Part shown: piece after piece, positions 11,689-24,451 of the stretch
How positions within the stretch are numbered: the stretch's first letter is position 1
Layout: each line of letters opens with the position of its first letter
Assembly: GCF_004210375.1 (NCBI RefSeq)
Contig: NC_134825.1
Coordinates: 64,967,558 to 65,031,557 of the forward strand
Direction: 5' to 3'
Origin: Tachypleus tridentatus
Lineage: Eukaryota; Arthropoda; Merostomata; Xiphosura; Limulidae
DNA length: 64,000 nucleotides
Position numbers and translations under genes: made by a program
Notes under the pieces: model-generated
The model's input: the letters and a program-made list of their open reading frames with translations, nothing else
Database searches by the model: none
Told to the model about the DNA's origin: nothing

Positions 11689-13142
11689 GCGAGTTTAAAA
11701 AAAAACAACAAAAATCCTACTCTATCTGTTTTCCCTTCCATATTTCTAAAGGTGAAAAATATTTTGTTGATGTAAGGGAAAAAAGACAGTAGCCTTAGAT
11801 TTGATTTTTGGAAATAAACCACAAACCTCTTTTATATCGGGACTTCCTTATAAACGACGTTTCTTTTGCTTACTTCACCGACAAGACTATATAGAACCTT
11901 ATAAAGAATATTTAGATTATCTTATTCACGAAGCGAGTTCCCGTTCTAGTGAACAGAATAAGCCTAGCTCTATTTCTCCCATCTCCAGTCGTCCCTAATC
12001 AAATATTAAAAATTTCAAGCGAAAATATATATGCAATATTATGTTGGATATGCATTAATGTAAGTTCAATATACTTTTACCGTATTTACATGATAGCATT
12101 CATGAATGCAATATACTACAAACAAAATTCAATATCACACTTTATAACGTATCAAAAGAAAAAAATCCACTTCCAGGTATTGAGACACCAGGAGAAAAAA
12201 AGTAGAATAAAATATCTTCCCTGACTTGACTTTAATCTTATTTTACAAAATAAGTATTATAACGTGAGCCTTATTACTTTTCACATACCTTTTTGTTTCA
12301 TGGCAGATTGGTTTTATTTTATAGGCTAGGCCTACTATTGACTTTTTTACACACAAGATTTATTTTGTATGCAAGTTAAATATATTGTGTGTTAGTAGAT
12401 GTATACTTAATGATATATAATTAAATAGGCTTATAATGCTATATTCTAAATTAGATGTTAACTCAAAATTACTAAAAAATGTCCAGTCTGACTTGAATGT
12501 ATTCGTGTAATGTATAAGTTGACGATCAAATCACCGGTTCGGTTAGCAGGCAATGTACTCGTATATTAACGAAAAATTGTTGAGTTGCACGCCTTCACAT
12601 CAAGAAATTGTGGCCTGAGTAGTAAACGCGGCAGATAAACAAAGACACAAACAAACGGAGAGACATTGAGTTTTATATATAGATTGTTGAAAATTACAGT
12701 TGGTCTAGAGGATGAAAATTTTTGCTTGGGAAATAGCCTTAGGACATAAAGCTTGGAAGAAATAATCTAAGAAGGAACAAAGTTTATTACCTTTCTTTCC
12801 ATTAAAGTATTATTTTGTTCTTGCTTTCACCTTTGCGTTATGTGCGTCTAGTTGGTTCAGATTTCAATTTGGATTATGAACCGTCACATAACTCTTTCAA
12901 TTACAGTAAAGAAACATAAAGAGTGGTGTTGTTAGAAGAAAATTTTTTTAATTGACTTTAATATTAGGTTCTTACGAAATTAATTTCTATCAATCAAAAC
13001 TATTCCAGAATCAAAATAACTCAAGCGAGCTGACAGAAACATTAAAAACGGAAAGAACTCGCTCAGTAATGAAATGAGCTGTGAACTTGGATTTTTTTTC
13101 CAATTAGTTTTGGCATTTCTCTCTCGTATTCCTTTACTATGG
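11689..13142. other. Non-coding spacer
   Basis: Several short open frames occur between about 11800 and 12220, but none shows domain features, codon bias or splice context. Nothing else was recognised. Confidence 0.4.
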
Positions 13143-13408
13143 AGGCCTGGCATGGCTAGGTGGTTACGGCGGTTGATTTGCAATATACGGGTTCGAATTC
13201 CCATTACACCACACATGCTCGCCCGTTCAGTTATAAGAGCGCTTTAATGTAACGGTCAATCCAACTATTCGTTGGTAAAAGAATAGCCCAAAAGGTGGTA
13301 ATGAGTGGTGATGGCTAGCTTCTTTCTCTCAAGTCTTACACTGCTAAATTAGAGACGACTAGCGCGGATAGCTCTCGTGTAGCTTAGCGCGAAATTCAAA
13401 CATACAAA
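13143..13408 (+). mobile_element. Family A SINE, diverged
   Basis: Starts GGCCTGGCATGGCTAGGTGG and ends GCGCGAAATTCAAAC; there is a small deletion in the anticodon-like part of the head. It sits immediately 5' of a decayed LINE. Confidence 0.88.
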
Positions 13409-13424
13409 ACAATCATTTTCAACA

Positions 13425-14520
13425 AATTTAATCCCTCAGGGGTTAGACCTATACTCTTCATCATGTATGTAAACAATTTGCCATTAAAGGATGCTAATCA
13501 TGGAATCTCCTCACAATTCGCTTCTGATGTGGCAGTCTGGAAAAGTGCTACATCACCAACAATAGCAGCCACAAACATACAACCACAATTAAATAGAATA
13601 AGCGAATACTGTTAAAAATACAGAATAAAAATAAATACAGCAGAAACATAACTTGTCGTCTTTACAAAGCTGACAAAATACAAAAAACTGCAGCCTGAAA
13701 TATATATGAATGGAACATTACTTAGACTGCCACATCGGCAAAATTTCTGGGTCTGACCTATGACTCAATATTAACATGAATAAACCATTTAAGTAAAATT
13801 AAAAGTAAAGTCTGACGAAGAACCAACTATGCTAGGAGTCTAAACTGGCAAGAACAGTAGAGTATCAACAGATAACATACTAAAAATTTACAAAACATAC
13901 ATTAGACCAGTAATCGACTATGCAGCTCCAGCTTGGATTACTGTAAGTGACAAAATAATCAAAACCAAGCTGCAAACAATGCAAAACACACTACTCACAA
14001 AGGCATACAGAGTTCTCAGAACCACATCATCTAATTTCATACATAAATATTCAAACATACCAACCATACCAGATAGGCTCCTACATAGTACAATAACGTT
14101 TTTTGATCAAAATTGGATGAAAATAAATTATTGTGCGAATTAAACAGGTACCTCATACATGATGAAAATAGTCCTAAACACCTCTCCCTGATCAACATAT
14201 ATTTAAAACACAAAAATAAATCAATTAAAAAATAATAATGATGTGTGTATATATATATATAAAAGTAGAGGGAAAAAGGCCACCATCAAACTAGACTTCC
14301 TACTGATAGGGCAAATAATATTTATATATGTATGAAACTAGTACATGAGCATTGCCCTGAAAAGGGTCGGAGAAATTCAATCCACTCTGACCCTAAAACA
14401 GTAGCCATTCCAACCAACACTGCATGATCATATAAGTAAAGGAAGGAGGAAGGGGTAAAAGCGTACCTGACCCTCCAGGGTACATATGAATACCCAAATC
14501 CCGAAAGAGAGAGAGAGAAT
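13425..14520 (+). mobile_element. Decayed Jockey/I-like LINE (reverse transcriptase 3' part)
   Basis: Conceptual translation, broken by stops and shifts, gives recognisable non-LTR reverse transcriptase blocks: a proline-glutamine-glycine block near 13430, YVNNLP, SQFASDVAVWKS where active copies have FADD, and further on IYKTYIRPVIDYAAPAW near 13900. This is the usual order in Jockey-type elements. The Ala-Ser in place of the catalytic Ala-Asp-Asp and the multiple stops mean it is dead. After the coding part comes a 3' UTR-like region ending in a GA repeat at 14504-14519; a GT/TA repeat lies at 14243-14261. Confidence 0.75.
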
Positions 14521-15191
14521 GTATTAATTATCAGTTATTGAGATCAAGCTGTTGTGAGACTTCGCTTTTTATTTCTATTAATAAATACACATCTCGTCCA
14601 CGAATAGATACAACACTCAAGCTAAGATTATAAGTATAATTTGTTATGTATAAGTACGTTGCAAAGTTAACAACTCTGTAGGCTAAATACAAGTTACGAT
14701 GTTTGAGTTTAAAGAGTTCATTTGAGATTTGCTTCATTTTTAGTTACACTTTTGTCATGTGCTCATTTCTAGGCTTAGTACACTGTCACTATATTTTGTT
14801 TATAGCTCTAAAATATAGCTTTAATTGCAACTAGGGTTAGTGTCAGTTGAATTGTAAGTATAAACATATAATATAACACTAATGTTAATAAGCTTACTTT
14901 AGTTGTGAGATAAGGACTAATGTATTGGTAAGATCAGCTCCAGTGTTAACCACATGTAGCTTTTTGTGTGCAGAATAAAAACAGATGGATCTTTGAATAT
15001 GGGATCAATGACAAACACAACTTAATCTGCAAGCTTTACCAGATAGTGTTATATAACATGTTAGGTTAAGAGACCACTAAGCAGAGATGACACTGTTACT
15101 AGAGGGTTGGAGTACCATGAAGATGCCAAGTTACTAGTTAATTGGCTTAAGCTCCTGCACTGGAGAACCTTCTAACAGGGAGAGGGTATCT
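14521..15191. other. Possible 3' internal end of an LTR retroelement
   Basis: Nothing coding was recognised. The last bases before the LTR, CAGGGAGAGGGTATC, resemble a polypurine tract, the primer site for plus-strand synthesis just upstream of a 3' LTR. Confidence 0.35.
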
Positions 15192-16009
15192 TGTGACGGA
15201 TTTACTATTTTAATATCAATATTTGTTTAAGTTAAATTTATAATCAGAAGTGTATATAACTTATACTGTTAAATCTGTATTGCGAATTTCCTGCCTATTC
15301 ACTAAAATTGCAGAAAATTCTGGAATGTAAGAATCAATAACATATGTAAGTAAACACTTGTGTATCGTCTATGTTGTTGCGTAAGCTGAAATTTCGAGAA
15401 ACTCTCCTCATGCCTATAAATATAACCAATTCGACTCCCTAAAAAGCAACATATATTATTGATTTGTTACATTTGTTGTTCTATATACGTCGAAAGCTGT
15501 AACAGTGATTATTATAACACTTATTAATAGGTAACTTCACATATTTGACCTGGAACATTTATAGATTTCGAACATTACAAAGCATTTAACTTTAGCGGAT
15601 TCACAATGGACATTAGTATTTACACGAAAACAGTGTATAACTTTAGTGGTGTATAACTCGGCGTGTGGTCGGCGAAGAACACGGAATTAGTTAGCTCTCT
15701 GTTAAGTGGATTGTATCTACATCAACTCAAATTAATTTGCTCATCGTGAACCTTCGATAAGATTCCAGATCAGTTGAAGACTTAATGTTGTTCGTAAGTT
15801 TGTAAAACGTTTGTACAAAAATCATTATTTATAACAACTGTCATTGCAGATTGTGTCATTTTTTCTATATTATGTTATCTTTGTATTAAAAACTTATCTT
15901 ATTTGCAAGTATCATAAATTAGATGCTGTCGACATTTATTTAGCTTTAAGATCTAAATTATTATTTGACCGAGTTTCAGAATATTCGAAATTATGATACA
16001 TTAATAACA
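15192..16009 (+). mobile_element. LTR of a Ty3/gypsy-like retroelement (copy 1)
   Basis: The region starts TGTGACGG directly after a purine-rich tract and ends in CA just before a TGG-starting primer-site-like sequence, as LTRs do. Its right half is similar to 49625-50070: both contain the block GGAACATTTATAGATTTCG and, further on, a CATTATTT block, then CCATAAATT-like sequence. The repeat pair is what convinced me; the exact ends are inferred. Length about 818 bases, within the range for such elements. Confidence 0.6.
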
Positions 16010-16012
16010 AAC

Positions 16013-16030
16013 TGGAGAATCATCCGAGAT
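16013..16030 (+). other. Primer-binding-site-like sequence next to LTR copy 1
   Basis: TGGAGAATCATCCGAGAT lies three bases after the inferred LTR end. It resembles the proline-tRNA primer site known from other retroelements at most positions. The matching position after LTR copy 2 (50076-50093) has a similar sequence, which supports the call. Confidence 0.5.
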
Positions 16031-16281
16031 AAATTGTAATAAGTAAGAAACTTTATACCCTATTGACCACTTAGTACCTCCTCAAAACAGCTACAAGTTG
16101 ATCATCACTCACCTACTTTATTAAGATGGGCAGAGCTTCTAAGAACAGTAAGAACATTGGAGAAAATGCGCTCATTTGGTGACGTCAACTGTATAGCAAA
16201 GGAAGGAGAGGAACAGGGAAACGGAGGCCTAAACACCCAATTAGTAAACAGTGCATGAATAACAAGTGTATAGAAACCTGC

Positions 16282-16740
16282 TGCCAAACATGTTTGCCCT
16301 TTCATCAGGGAAGTGTTATGATGTAGTTTGGTTTGTTTTGAATTTCGCGCAAAGCTATTCGAGGACTATCTGCGCTAGCTGTCCCTAATTTTGCAGTGTA
16401 AGACTAGAGGGAAGGCAGCTAGTTATCACCATCCACCTCCAATTCTTGAGCTACTCTTTTACCAACGAATAGCGCGATTGACCGTTACATTATAACGCCC
16501 CCACGGCTGAAAGAGAGACCATGTTTGGTGTGACGGGATTCGAACCCGCGACCCTCAGATTACGAGTCGAGTGCCTTAACCACCAGGTCATGCCGGGCCA
16601 TTATGACGTGACGGTCAGTGTAGTTCAAGAGCTGGTCGTGAGTGAGTTGATTAGTTACCCTTCCTAAAACATCAATAACATAATTAAATATCGCTAATGC
16701 ACATGGCCCTCGAGTATCTTTACGTAAAATTCAACAAACA
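16282..16740 (+). mobile_element. Family A SINE split by a younger SINE
   Basis: The plus-strand body starts at CCAAACATGTTTGCCC (head lost), is interrupted at 16324, and resumes at about 16601 with TTATGACGTGACGGTCAG through to GTATCTTTACG and an AAACAAACAG tail. It is more diverged than the inserted copy, as expected for the older member. Confidence 0.85.
16325..16600 (-). mobile_element. Family A SINE inserted into an older family A SINE
   Basis: Reverse-oriented full-length copy flanked by TTATGATGT (16316-16324) and TTATGACGT (16601-16609), a 9-bp duplication with one difference. Both flanks are body sequence of the older SINE, so the order of insertion is certain. Confidence 0.92.
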
Positions 16741-18982
16741 AACAGTAAAATACGTTTACCTATTCTGCAATATATAATGTAAATTATTCAGTTACTCCTT
16801 AGAGTGTTGCAGACTCCCCTGACAAGCAAGAATAAAAGAGTTATCATTAACTAGACGTGGAACTAAAAGGTTGAAGTTATCTGTTGATATAAAGCATATT
16901 ATCTGTCGGTAATTTTGATGTTACATCCAGTTTTGAAGAACTGACTGAACTAATTCTGGATAACCTGCAGAAGAACTTAACTGTTTCTCTCAAATATTGA
17001 GTTTGAATGAATAAGAAATCACATGAAAGACTCAAACTTTCTACACATTTATTTTTAAAACCTACGCCTAATTAAAATCTCTGCCTAACAATGGAACTTT
17101 GGTCAATCTATTTATGTGCTATGGTTCAAAATAATGGAAGAACACAAATCATGCCTCAATTTACAGCATTATTGTTTTGACCAGGCATTTCTGAATATCG
17201 TTGTTAATTTCCAATAAAACTCCAACATTCAAAAGGAAAAGATACTGAATATTTTTGGGTTCTATATAGAGATTTACTTACTTGTCAGAGTGATAAAAGG
17301 TATATGAGTGTTTCACTAAAGTACCTGATTAATATTTGTGGTGAACCACAAGCTTTTATTATATCCTAATATATTTTTTTCACATATTTCTGAAAACACA
17401 TTTTTCGAGCATCCCTTGTGAAACGGAAAATAGCTTGTCACAGGATCAAATTTTAAAAACCAAAGTTACGCCTTAATTCGGACATTGTGGAAAATAAAGT
17501 GAGTACTCAACAAGGAACATAACTAGAAATTTAGAGAAGTGCTGAAAAAACCAAACCAAGAAAGCCATCAGAGAAGTGAAGTGAATCAAAAGAAAACAAC
17601 CAAAAGTTTAGAAAGATTTGAAATAATTAGAAATGCCTTGTAAAAACTTGACCAAATTTAAAATAAAGCTCTGAAGGAAATTTAGAAAGATTTGAAAAAT
17701 ATTTGTGAAAAAAAGAGAAGAAAAAGTTGAAAATACTTTGAAAAATCATGACCACAACCATTGAAAGTCTTTATAGGAACAAGGTTAAAAATTTATAAAA
17801 AGTTGGGTATGTACAACACTTTTTCAAAACTTTGGGTAAATAGATCAGAAAATTGGGAGAACATTGTAAAAATACAACAAAAGAATAAAACTCTTCTAGG
17901 AGCTTCACCATCAGGAAGATAGATAATAATTACCATTGTAATAACACGCAGCCAAACATTACAAAATATATATACGTTCGTTTACCAAAGACTGTATAAG
18001 GTATAGTAGATGTTTATATTACTATGGCTTAAAAATATGTGCAGAACCTAACTGAAAAATCTGTGAAAGGAATGGAGAAGAAATCAGAAAAATTTCAGCA
18101 TTTTCTCAAAGGCATTCATAAAAAGTTTAATACTGCATGAAACGTAGTGTCTAACAAGTTTCAGGTGATAAAATAACTAAATTATACAAGTGTAATTAAT
18201 GTTACTCTGGAATAATAACTATTATATCATTTTTGAACACTTCTTTGAATGAAATGTAATGCTTTTATTGTTTTACGGTAATTTCGTTCTCTGGGATCGA
18301 AAATAATTTTTGATTACATTAGTTCAATTTATTAGCAAATTATTACCGTTAAAAATTACCATATTTAAACAGCACAACAACTCTAAGTAGAAGCACATAG
18401 CGTGACATGTAGAGTATAGAGTGGCCTATGTGTATAATGTCTCCATTTTGTCGAATTCAAAAGTTCGACCATACGTTAACCATAAACACAGTTCTAGATC
18501 GACACAAAATTTTCAGTTATATTTTGTTTTTGATTCTGTAGCATACTATTAAATATAATAAAAAATTTAAAAATTTGCTGTATATTGTTAATTTAACCAG
18601 CCAGCGTATGTGATATTAGCTAGAAATTTAAACAACAGATGGCGATAAAGTATGAGCACTCAAATCTCAAGCTTATATTCAAATTTGTTCGAACCCAAAA
18701 TTGTCACTTTTATTCTTTTTATATTTTTAAACATTGTATTGAGTACAGATTGTTTTCATTTTTTCTGAAGGAGCAAGTTCTAAAAATAATAAATGTTTTC
18801 ATAAATATATTTGTTTATGCAGATTTATTAAAGAAAAAATATTTTAATCTAAGTTCAGTTACTCCTCTAAAAAAGAACTATATATAATACTCAGAATAAA
18901 TTATAAGTTGTCACATATGATTGTACTTGAGCTCTTGAGGATTCATAATCGTAAAGCTTCTTTGATTCATTTTACTTTGTGA
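16741..18982. other. Non-coding DNA with a purine-rich tract
   Basis: Between about 17520 and 17900 the plus strand is strongly A/G-rich with recurring GAAAGATTTGAAA-type words. No open frame in it looks coding. The remainder is AT-rich sequence without recognisable content. Confidence 0.4.
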
Positions 18983-19190
18983 CAATCCCCGTCACACCAA
19001 ACATACTCGCCCTTTCAGCTTTGGGGGCTTTATGATGTAACAGTCAATCTTACTATTTGTTGGTAAAGAGTAGCCCAAGAGTTGGTGGTGATAGCTAGCT
19101 GCCTTCCCTCTAGTCTTCCACTGCTAAAGTAGAGACGGCTAGTGCAAACAGCCCTCGTGTAGATTTGCGCGAAATTCAAAACAAACAAGC
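18983..19190 (+). mobile_element. Family A SINE lacking its tRNA-like head
   Basis: Starts in the CCCCGTCACACCAAACATAC block and continues to GCGCGAAATTCAAAAC. 5' truncation is typical of incomplete reverse transcription. Confidence 0.85.
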
Positions 19191-19494
19191 AAAACTTTGT
19201 TCCAAAAAGGAATTATTCTGCTAAATATGCAGAGTTGTATCTCTTACATCTTTTATTTAATATGTACATACGGAAAGATAGCGATAAATTTAAAATCTTA
19301 CAACACTAAAATCAGAGGTTCGATCCCTACAATTTTCAAACTCAATCAATATTATAATTTATCAGCAGTACCAATCAATAAACTATTTAATAATGGTGAG
19401 TATTAGAAACCAAATTATTTATACTGTAGGATACCATTGTGTGTTGTTGTTCTTTAATATTATCACACAAGGCTTGCGTTCTCAAATAAAGGTT

Positions 19495-19604
19495 CGTTTG
19501 TTTGTTTCAAATTTCACGTGAAAGTGTAATCATGTTTGGTGTGATAGGGACTCGAACTCGTAAACTACCACGCCAGCACTTTAGCTGCTTGGCTATGCTG
19601 GGCT
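19495..19604 (-). mobile_element. Family A SINE with internal deletion
   Basis: On the minus strand a complete tRNA-like head is joined almost directly to the tail (complement CAAATTTCACGTGAAAG); most of the body is missing. This may be a deletion or a head-tail short variant. Confidence 0.7.
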
Positions 19605-20674
19605 TCTGAAAGAAGGGAACATTTTTAACATAACTAACTAGGTATTTTGGGGCCAGTAAAGATATCCCAAAAACTGTTTGTTTCTTTGTTTTCCTTTCCA
19701 GTTTATAACAGTCCTTTTAGTGATAAAATTGGATATGTTTGATTAGTCATTAGTTATGACTTATGCTTGACATTAGGGTTTGAGGTGATTTTTAAAACAA
19801 GTTTATTAAGGAAACTCTGTAGTGATACTTCCTACATACGATAAGTGGGTGATCCATTTTCATAACTGTGAATTTCCTTCTGAAATTGGCACCCTCCCGA
19901 CTGGTATCTGCTAAAGTGTTTTAAGCAGCGTGCTCCCTCACACACATACACGAATCGGAAAATTAGCATCAACAATGGAAGGACCACTGTCAAATATTTA
20001 CTGTATTTAAAGATATCCTCATACAGTAAACTGTTATTACATTATTTTTTTGGTCACAATGATGTCTACTGCTGTTTTTGTAACAATGTGGCCGTCATCA
20101 GATTTTATAGAAATAAAATATTCCAGACCTTCGTAGAATATTATTTCATCTGTAACCTTTTCATGTATTAACAAAAGTCAGCAAATGTGAGTTGTAATTT
20201 TGAAGAATTTCAACACCATTGTTATCATTCATGTCTTGATGTAATTTGAAGGTAACAAGCTATGTAAAACAATTTAAATAGAACACATCTAACTGACAGA
20301 TCTGAACTATTTATTACACAGCAATGCAGAACAAAAAACACTACATTTAGATTATTTATTTTTCGATACACAAAAGCAGTCATACCTATTATACTAGTCA
20401 TACTGACGACACGCTTTGTGAATATTTCTAAAGAGAAGTTCCATGGAAGTAACAAATAAGGTGAACCATTAACAAATATTGAATAGTATTATCACATGCT
20501 GGTCGGGAAACAATCTCAGTTTATTAACATGGAATTGTACATAAGAAGTTAGTAATAACATCATTATACATTACAGTTTTGATTAAATCCCTTTTAACGT
20601 TTACTCAAGTAATAGAAAATATATTTAAATAAAAATTGTTTATCACAAATGAAACCTAGGCCCTTTATATTTAT
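19605..20674. other. Non-coding spacer
   Basis: No exon or repeat recognised. Short open frames occur but none has domain features. Confidence 0.35.
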
Positions 20675-20931
20675 CGCCCGGCACGGCCAGGTAGATTAAG
20701 GCGTTCGACTCGTAATCTGAAGGTCACACTAAACATGCTTGCCCCTTTTAGCCATGGGTGCGTTATAAGTGACGATCAATCCCACTATGCGTTGGTAATA
20801 GAGTAGTCCAAGAGTTGGCGGTGAGTGGTTATGATTAGCTGCCTTCCCTCTAGTCTTATACTGCTAAATTAGGGACACTAATGCAGATAGCCTTCGAGTA
20901 GCTTTGCGCGAAATTCCAAAAAAATAAACAA
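20675..20931 (+). mobile_element. Family A SINE with deletion in the tRNA-like head
   Basis: Head begins GCCCGGCACGGCCAGGTAG, but the B-box-containing GTTCGAATCCC part is deleted, so this copy could not be transcribed from its own internal promoter. The tail is intact (GCTTTGCGCGAAATTCC). Confidence 0.87.
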
Positions 20932-21020
20932 AACAATTTTTTTATCTCTAAATGATTGTTCAAAACCAAAGTGACTTATTATTAATAAAGACAACAGTGT
21001 CCATGCTAGTAAATGTGTTT

Positions 21021-21135
21021 CCCGCTGGGACAACGGTAAGTCTTCGGATTTACAACGCTAAAATTATGGGTTTGATTTCCCTTGATGGACACAGCAGATA
21101 ACCAAATGTGGCTTTACTATCAGAAAATGCACGCA
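21021..21135 (+). mobile_element. Family B SINE
   Basis: Starts CCCGCTGGGACAACGGTAAG, has TTTACAACGCTAAAATTATG and ends with CAGCAGATAACCAAATGTGG and TATCAGAAAATGC. Typical length for the family here (about 115 bases). Confidence 0.8.
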
Positions 21136-21336
21136 CTGTAGCACATTTCCAAGTTGTTCGTATAGATGCTTTTCTCAATCCTGTAAGTCGTGCCCTCTAG
21201 TAATGTAAAACAAATACACGTAAAATAACAAAATACGGTATTTGCTGTCGATTTCATTTCTAACACAGTTAACTATTAAACCCAATAATGAAGCACATTA
21301 CAATATATCTTTTAGAGTACTTAGTCATTTATCAGG

Positions 21337-21392
21337 TTTGGTTTGTTTCAAATGTCGTGTAAAGCTACGAGAAGGCTATCTGTGCTGTCATT
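21337..21392 (-). mobile_element. Family A SINE, tail fragment
   Basis: A 56-base piece matching the complement of the tail (GTTTCAAATGTCGTGTAAAGC). It ends abruptly. Confidence 0.55.
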
Positions 21393-21591
21393 TATTAAGA
21401 GACTAAGGATGTACACTTATAACCATTATTTATCGCACTCATGATATAAATCATTGTTGTCTACAATTATATTTAAACCTAAGGTAGTAAAGTGTCTAAA
21501 TACCTAATAAGATAAAAATCCTTTACTTCAATAAAGAAACTATAAGTTACGAATGACTATTTTATTTATCTTTTATTTCAATCATGATTTT

Positions 21592-21690
21592 TATAAAACG
21601 GTTGTAACAAAACATAACCTCAACTATAAAACGGTTGTAATAAAACACAAACTCAATTATAAAACGGTTATAATAAAACACAACCTCAAT
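21592..21690 (+). repeat. 33-bp tandem repeat, three copies
   Basis: Three copies start at 21592, 21625 and 21658, each beginning TATAAAACGG and carrying an ACAAAACNN...CTCAA-type end. The period is exactly 33 bases, with a few substitutions between copies. Confidence 0.85.
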
Positions 21691-24451
21691 TAAATTGACT
21701 ACGATGCTATGATTTTTATATCACAAAATAGTTAAAGCTTTTAATTAAAATCAACATTTTACAAAATCTAATTAACCACAAAACGTTATACCATCTAACA
21801 GTCTAACCGCATAACCATATACTAATTATACTGTTTAACCACAGAACCCTATATTTGCTGCTCGAAATCAACCATCTTTAATCCGAATGAAAAAAAAAAA
21901 CTACAAATGGTCCACTTTTACTTTCAGATAAAGCTGTAGTAAAAATGTTAGAATATCAGACTATCCAAGCTTTTATTAACATGAAACCCTTATAGATAAG
22001 GGTAGTTTTCAGACTCGTGAAAATAAAAGTTCACGTGACTTTTTGCACAGACAAGCGCAAAAATGTTAGATAAATTTAAATTTGAGAAGTATTTGCTGAA
22101 TAACTTTTCACATGTGATTTATATTTACGCCAGACGAAACTCTTAACTGTAGATTAAGATCCATCAGTGCACCAAATTTGAGATAAAAATCTGTAAAAGT
22201 TTCCATACTTTAGTTGCAAAATAAAAATAGGAAGAAAATCAAAATTGTAGATGTCATAACTGAGGTATTTGTTAATATATTGCACTTAAATTTCGTGTGT
22301 AAAGTAAGAGTCCAGTAGTGCACATCTACTAAAAATACGTAATAGTTCAGACAATCACACTCCGCGAAACAAAAGGTAGAAAATCACTAAACTGCTATAT
22401 TGTTAATAATACACCTTGTGTCTTTCTTTTTTTGCGGGGTGAGTCGTTTTTTCATTGAATTAGTTAGTAAATACTTCCTCCTTTTTGGAAGGGTAAACCT
22501 CAAATACTTTGTTAACCACATTTAAAATATTCTAATATAGTTTTCAAAGATTGGCACTCTCTGAAAATAACAACAAACACTAATAGCTCAAAACATTATC
22601 TATGAATAGCTTTTGGTTATGATTTCAAAATAGACCACAATTGCGGATACCATAATTTTAGACGCATTTTGACAGTAATTAAATTTTTTTTTAAATATAT
22701 CAGTTTTCAAAATGTTAATCAAATAATTCTTCCTAGAATCAAGAAAATTCAATTTAAAATAATAGTTACCATATTGAGCAGTAGATGGCAAAATAGTACA
22801 ACCATTATTTTTATAAGCTGTCTTTTAAAGCTGCTGGTGCTGGTTCCATCTCCCAGTGCATTCGACGTTAAGTATATGATCTAATAGCCCTTAAAGTTAG
22901 GTTTCAGGGTTAGCAGGCACAAATACATAACTGTGTAGCTTTTAAATTAATAGGTTATAGGGAAAAACAATCAATCAATACCGCCCACCACCAACTTTTG
23001 GATAAGTACAAAAATATTGTACCAAAGAAAAGTTGAATTGATCGCACAATATAACACTCCTACGCATACACACAAGTTGTACTAACTTCACAATTTTCGC
23101 CGTTTTCACGATCCAAAGCCATGCGAAAATACACATAAAACAACGAATGTTTTCAAAGAAATATTGTTCACCACTAATTATTATAAATACGGTACTGGAA
23201 AACAGAAAGGAAGTATTTAAGTCTTCAAAATTTTCCTATTTTCTTTCTGGTCAATAATTTTATAAGTTATTTATTGTTAGCAAATGATGGCCTTTCAACG
23301 TTTATTGAGAAGAGAATACACAAAATCCCACTCACTCTTTTCTCAGGATACGTTTCGTATATTAGCGAAAATGACGAAAATTGTAAATGACCATTTATTA
23401 TCTCCATTTTCTCTTGAGTTTGTCACGTGTTTCTAATCACGTGACAAACAGTTTGTGAAATAGAACACAATAATGGACTCATAATCACAATTAAAACAAT
23501 AAAAGACCTAACCTTATGAACTAATCAGAGATAATATTAGTTATAGCTAGTTTTGTTGTTCCATCATTGTATACTAATGCTGTTGCGGGAAAAATATAAT
23601 TTATGTTTTAATATTTCTTTATTATTTTTCATATATTCGTTTGTCTTGCAGTTTTTTAACTGCTAGGCGTTGTCTCTTGCAGTTAAAACCTGCATTTCGT
23701 GTTTGACAGATCCATTCATGATTAGGTGAATGGTGTTCATATGGGATCAAATCTGTTAATCGTTCTTGAATTGTCATGAAAAACAGACCCTAACGACTTT
23801 TACCATTTCATTGTATTTACCAAGTCGCGATAATAGATTGTTGAAGCACCTGAGCAGTAAATACCTAAATAAAAGTTCATACCTAAACGTGAACATGAGT
23901 ACATTTTTAGATAATTTAATACGAAATCAGGTGTAAAAATGAACATTTAAAGGTGCTAAAATGTTAAATGTGAAACCACAGAATATAAGCACGAAAAAGG
24001 TATATTATTTTTCCAGTATGTTGTGACAGAGGTGACATAGGATTCTTATGCACTATGGCTAGAACTGTTAGAGACTGTGGTTTTAGGGGCATAACAATTT
24101 TATGTAACTCAAACGAAGAACAAAAATAAAATGAATTTGCCAAAATTAGTGATAAAGACGTGAAGTATGTTATTTGGTTCTCGGGAGACAGTTATAACAA
24201 TTAGAAAATTACTCACAAGTTCGTTTCTTCCAATAACCTAACAATTTTTACTTATTTGTTTTTATTAAGTTTATTATAAATGTTGGTTTACCGTTTACTT
24301 CAACGAAAAGATTCACTAGATGGTCACATGCTGAGGTGCGTTATATTTCAGGCTCTTATGAAAAACATTCCTCAATTCTATTAATATTTATCCTGTGACC
24401 TTAAATCGAGGTTTGAAAAAGTGTTTCACTTAAGTAAGAATGTCTTTCTTC
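21691..24451. other. Non-coding DNA
   Basis: Apart from the palindrome at 23418-23449, no repeats, exons or RNA genes were recognised. Confidence 0.35.
23418..23449. promoter_or_regulatory. Inverted pair of CACGTG E-boxes
   Basis: GTTTGTCACGTG at 23418-23429 is followed after eight bases by its exact reverse complement at 23438-23449. Each arm holds the E-box CACGTG preceded by GT, the form preferred by bHLH-zip factors of the Myc/USF/MITF group. No gene start was found next to it, so a regulatory role is only a possibility. Confidence 0.4.
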
